A DNA stretch of 64,000 nucleotides from Thalassolituus alkanivorans (GTDB lineage Bacteria > Pseudomonadota > Gammaproteobacteria > Pseudomonadales > Oceanobacteraceae): contig NZ_JAJAEL010000035.1 in NCBI RefSeq assembly GCF_020447205.1, forward strand, positions 273,471-337,470, given 5' to 3'. The notes beneath the pieces are model-generated. The model was not told where the DNA came from. It was given only the letters and a program-made list of their open reading frames with translations, and made no database searches. Shown here piece after piece: positions 60,883 to 64,000 of the stretch. How positions within the stretch are numbered: position 1 is the stretch's first letter; each line of letters starts with the position of its first letter. The translations under genes and the position numbers were made by a program.

Positions 60883-63802
60883 TCTGGGTCAGCTGGGGCT
60901 GATCGTTTTAGGCTACCTCGGCGCACTGTTTACCACCGCTTATGCGGTTGAACGCGGCTGGGTCCCGCGCCGCTGGGTACGTCACCCACTGGTGTATATT
61001 TTCTCGCTCGGCGTGTATGCCAGCGCCTGGGCGTTTTATGGTTCGGTGGGCATGGCCAACCAATACGGCTATGGTTTCCTGGCTTATTACCTGGGCATCT
61101 CCGGCGCCTTTGTCATGTCGCCAATCCTGCTGCGTCCCATTCTGCATATTGCCCGTATTTATCAGCTGGGATCTCTCGCCGACCTGCTCGCCTTCCGTTA
61201 CCGCTCGCGTCTGGCCGGTATGCTGGTATCAGTGTTTACCCTCGCCGTCGTTATTCCGATGCTGACGCTGCAGATCAGTGCCATCGCCGATACCCTGCAT
61301 TTGCTCAACAGCGAGTGGCCGGTGACCACGCTGGCATTCGGCTTCTGTGTCACCATGATTATCTTTGCCGTACTGTTCGGCGCGCGTCATGTTTCACCGC
61401 GGGAAAAACACGAGGGGCTGGTCTTTGCCCTGGCCTTTGAATCGCTGCTCAAACTAACCGCCATTCTGGTGCTGGCCGGTGTGGCGTTGTTTGGTATTTT
61501 CGATCAGGTCGGTGGTCTGGAGCAGTGGCTGATCGATAATCAGGACCGCCTGTCCAACCAGCAGATTACCCTGCAGGAAGGGCCGTGGCGCACGCTGCTG
61601 CTGGTGTTTTTTGCCGCGGCCATCGTCATGCCACACATGTTCCATGTGACCTTTACCGAAAACGTCAACAGCGATGCACTGAAACCGGCAAGCTGGGGGT
61701 TCCCGCTGTTTCTGCTGGCGATGAGCATGGCCGTACCGCCGATTCTGTGGGCCGGTATTTACCTGAATGTACAAACACCGGCCGAGTACTTTGCCATAGG
61801 TATCGGCCTGAAACTGGAATCGCCGTTTCTGGTCATCCTGACCTTTGTCGGCGGTCTGGCCGCCGCTTCAGGCATCATGATTGTGATAACCCTGGCCACC
61901 GCCGCCATGTTCCTCAACCATCTGGTGCTGCCTTTCCACAAGCCCAGTCCGCGCCATGATTTTTATCGCTGGCTGCTGTGGATGCGGCGCTCGCTGATCG
62001 CCGGCATTCTGCTGCTGGCTTACGGCTTCTACCGTTCCGTCGGCGCCGATCTGGATCTTAACCGCCTCGGTATTCTTGCTTTTGTCGCCGCGCTGCAGTT
62101 TTTACCCGGCGTACTGGGATTGCTGTACTGGCCCAAGTCCAACCGCAAAGGTTTTCTCGCCGGTCTGATCGCCGGTATTCTGGTATGGATCTACGGCATG
62201 CTGCTGCCGTTTTCTGAGCTGGCGCTGGGCTGGAACGTACCGCTGCCACTGGCGGCCATTGATGAAAGCAACTGGCATCTGGCCGCGCTGTCAGCCTTTG
62301 CCATCAACCTGTTGCTGTTTGTTTTGGTGAGTCTCAGCAGCAAACAGAAGGCCTCGGAAATGTCGGCTGCCGAAGCCTGTTCCATTGACACCGTCTCACG
62401 CCCCAGCCGCCGGCCTTTGATTGCCGGCAACTCCAACGATGTGATTATGTCGCTGAGCAAACCGCTTGGACGCTACGTCGCCGAGCGCGAGGTCTATCAG
62501 GCCCTGACCGATCTCGACCTGCCTTCTTACGAAGACCGTCCCTACGCCCTGCGCCGTCTGCGCGCACGTTTAGAGGCAAATATTTCCGGCCTTATGGGAC
62601 CAACCGTGGCGCACGATATCGTCAGCCGCTACCTGCCGTTTCAGGAAAATGCCGAGCTCAGCGAAGACATTTATCAGATTGAACAGCGTCTTGAAGGCTT
62701 CCATGACCGTCTCAGCGGTCTCGCCGGCGAACTGGATAACCTGCGTCGCTATCATCGGCAGACACTGGAGCGTCTGCCGATGGGGGTATGCTCACTGGCT
62801 GACGATGGTGAGATTCTGATGTGGAATCAGGCGATGACTGAGCTGACCCAGATCGATGCCGCTCAGGTCACCGGCTCACATCTCAGCCGTCTGCCACCAC
62901 CGTGGAATACGCTGCTGCAGGATTTCGTTCTTAACGAACCCATGCACGAACACAAAAAGCGTGTCGATATCGGCGCCCGTCCGCGCTGGTACAGTCTGCA
63001 TAAATCGGTAATCAAGCCCAGTGGCGGCCAGCCCGGCGGTATTGTCGTGCTGATGGAAGATCAGACTGAAACTCAATTGCTGGAAGACGAGCTGATGCAC
63101 AGCGAGCGTCTGGCATCCATTGGCCGTCTGGCGGCCGGTGTGGCCCACGAGATCGGCAACCCCATTACCGGTATCGACTGTCTGGCGCAGACGATCCGCT
63201 ACGAAACCGACAACCCCGAACTGCTGGAAATGGCTAACCAGATTCAGGAGCAGACCAAGCGGGTTACCCGTATCGTGCAGTCGCTGATGAACTTTGCCCA
63301 CGCCGGCCACCACTCCACCGAACATGAACCGGTCAGCCTGGCGCATGTTATTGACGAAGCCATGCAGCTGTTGCGTTTAAGCAAACGCAGCCAGGACATT
63401 GCCTTTATTAATGAGTGTGCCGGTGACGTGATGGTGCTTGGCGATGATCAGCGCCTGGTTCAGGTATTTGTGAACCTGTTAAGCAACGCACGCGATGCCA
63501 GCGGTCCCGGTCAGAACATCCGCGTTACCGCCGATACCGACGAACATCAGGTGATATTAAGAATTATCGACCAGGGGCACGGCATTCCCGCCGATAAAGT
63601 CGACCGTATTTTTGAGCCTTTTTTCACCACCAAAGACGTCGGTAAAGGCACTGGACTGGGGTTGTCACTGGTGTATTCCATCATCGAAGAACACTATGGC
63701 CACATCGCCATTGAAAGTCCGGTCGCCGACGGCCGCGGCACTTGTGTTAAAGTCAGCCTGCCACGTTATCATCACATTGAAGAATCGGAACCCGTTGCAT
63801 GA
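60872..63802 (+). CDS. cbrA: Sensor kinase CbrA with sodium/solute-symporter domain
   Basis: Membrane hybrid of about 976 residues: N-terminal SLC5/SSS-type transporter region (about 1-490, many helices including FFAAAIVMPHMFHVTFTEN), a linker, a PAS domain (LERLPMGVCSLADDGEILMW), then histidine kinase with GVAHEIGNPITGIDCLAQTI (His about 759), N-box VFVNLLSNARDAS, DQGHGIPADKV and GTGLGLSLVYSII. CbrA controls carbon/nitrogen use through CbrB in Pseudomonas, and can also take up histidine. Start ATG 60872 has GGGGTGACG upstream. It overlaps cbrX and ends overlapping cbrB (ATGA). Confidence 0.95.
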   Translation: MSFSLGQLGLIVLGYLGALFTTAYAVERGWVPRRWVRHPLVYIFSLGVYASAWAFYGSVGMANQYGYGFLAYYLGISGAFVMSPILLRPILHIARIYQLGSLADLLAFRYRSRLAGMLVSVFTLAVVIPMLTLQISAIADTLHLLNSEWPVTTLAFGFCVTMIIFAVLFGARHVSPREKHEGLVFALAFESLLKLTAILVLAGVALFGIFDQVGGLEQWLIDNQDRLSNQQITLQEGPWRTLLLVFFAAAIVMPHMFHVTFTENVNSDALKPASWGFPLFLLAMSMAVPPILWAGIYLNVQTPAEYFAIGIGLKLESPFLVILTFVGGLAAASGIMIVITLATAAMFLNHLVLPFHKPSPRHDFYRWLLWMRRSLIAGILLLAYGFYRSVGADLDLNRLGILAFVAALQFLPGVLGLLYWPKSNRKGFLAGLIAGILVWIYGMLLPFSELALGWNVPLPLAAIDESNWHLAALSAFAINLLLFVLVSLSSKQKASEMSAAEACSIDTVSRPSRRPLIAGNSNDVIMSLSKPLGRYVAEREVYQALTDLDLPSYEDRPYALRRLRARLEANISGLMGPTVAHDIVSRYLPFQENAELSEDIYQIEQRLEGFHDRLSGLAGELDNLRRYHRQTLERLPMGVCSLADDGEILMWNQAMTELTQIDAAQVTGSHLSRLPPPWNTLLQDFVLNEPMHEHKKRVDIGARPRWYSLHKSVIKPSGGQPGGIVVLMEDQTETQLLEDELMHSERLASIGRLAAGVAHEIGNPITGIDCLAQTIRYETDNPELLEMANQIQEQTKRVTRIVQSLMNFAHAGHHSTEHEPVSLAHVIDEAMQLLRLSKRSQDIAFINECAGDVMVLGDDQRLVQVFVNLLSNARDASGPGQNIRVTADTDEHQVILRIIDQGHGIPADKVDRIFEPFFTTKDVGKGTGLGLSLVYSIIEEHYGHIAIESPVADGRGTCVKVSLPRYHHIEESEPVA

Positions 63803-64000
63803 GTCACATCCTGGTTGTTGAAGACGAAGCCATTATCCGTCAGTCCGTGCGCCGCCTGTTGCAGCGCCACGACTACGAAGTCACCGATGTGGATTCCCTT
63901 GATGCCGCCAAAAATGAAGACCTGAGCCGCTACAGCCTGATCATCAGCGATCTGCGCCTGCCCGGCGGCATGGGCACCGAACTGGTCGAGCTGGCCGGAG
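63799..64000 (+). CDS. cbrB: Response regulator CbrB, partial (first 67 residues)
   Basis: The frame opens at ATG 63799, overlapping the cbrA stop by 4 nt, and runs off the right edge. The visible receiver domain reads MSHILVVEDEAIIRQSVRRL with the acidic EDE cluster, and LIISDLRLPGGMGTELV with the phospho-acceptor Asp (about residue 51). In Pseudomonas CbrB continues into a sigma-54 AAA+ domain and HTH, which are not present in the window. Identity is inferred from cbrA context. Confidence 0.85.
   Translation, partial: MSHILVVEDEAIIRQSVRRLLQRHDYEVTDVDSLDAAKNEDLSRYSLIISDLRLPGGMGTELVELAG

Overview
The window is chromosomal DNA of a Gram-negative gammaproteobacterium, most likely a marine member of the Oceanospirillales/Pseudomonadales side of the class. 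This is inferred from gene content and order: cbrX-cbrA-cbrB behind gluQ and dksA-sfsA-aminotransferase, glnL-glnG behind a DUF4124 gene, gpmI-envC-ctpA-yibQ opposite secB-yibN, and a complete MSHA-type pilus locus. No rRNA, tRNA, CRISPR array, transposase or prophage gene was found. The genus cannot be fixed from the sequence alone.

Layout. 1-5.8 kb, minus strand: SirB2-like protein, a Cys/Met/His-rich copper-locus protein broken by a tetranucleotide frameshift, then cusC, cusB and cusA. CusA is cut by the window edge, and CusB ends in 17 His/Met pentapeptides. 5.9-8.6 kb: a 152-bp inverted-repeat element touching the stop of dtd, then a chemoreceptor. 8.6-12.0 kb, plus strand: DUF4124 protein and the nitrogen two-component pair glnL/glnG with an NtrC-like site upstream. 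12.0-28.5 kb, minus strand: the MSHA type IV pilus locus, as an assembly block (mshI, I2, J, K, L, M, N, E, G) and a pilin block (mshB, A, C, D, O, P, Q). 28.6-38.3 kb: housekeeping and envelope genes (trmL, PQQ-type sugar dehydrogenase, secB, yibN, gpmI, envC, ctpA, yibQ) and a cytochrome c5/FAD lactone-oxidase pair. 38.5-41.2 kb: a solute-binding protein, a 269-bp palindromic element that supplies the stop codon of tapT, and a HAD phosphatase. 41.4-49.4 kb: a probably Fur-controlled imelysin cluster with a divergent di-heme peroxidase (imelysin, di-heme oxidoreductase, DUF1513, second imelysin, porin). 49.5-54.4 kb: corA, polB, a pentapeptide-repeat protein and a cyclic-nucleotide-binding protein. 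54.45-54.62 kb: a strong candidate Fur-repressed small RNA. 54.6-59.0 kb: FecCD-type permease and ATPase, a Rieske protein, a small membrane protein, sfsA and an aminotransferase. 59.2-64 kb: dksA, gluQ, cbrX, cbrA and the start of cbrB.

The themes are metal handling (copper efflux; iron through the imelysin cluster, the FecCD transporter and the sRNA), surface attachment (MSHA) and nutrient sensing (GlnLG, CbrAB). The most novel candidates are the Fur-box sRNA gene at 54.45-54.62 kb, the duplicated DHSNM array in CusB, the phase-variation-like frameshift at 5.16 kb, and two families of inverted-repeat elements that abut or provide stop codons of neighbouring genes.
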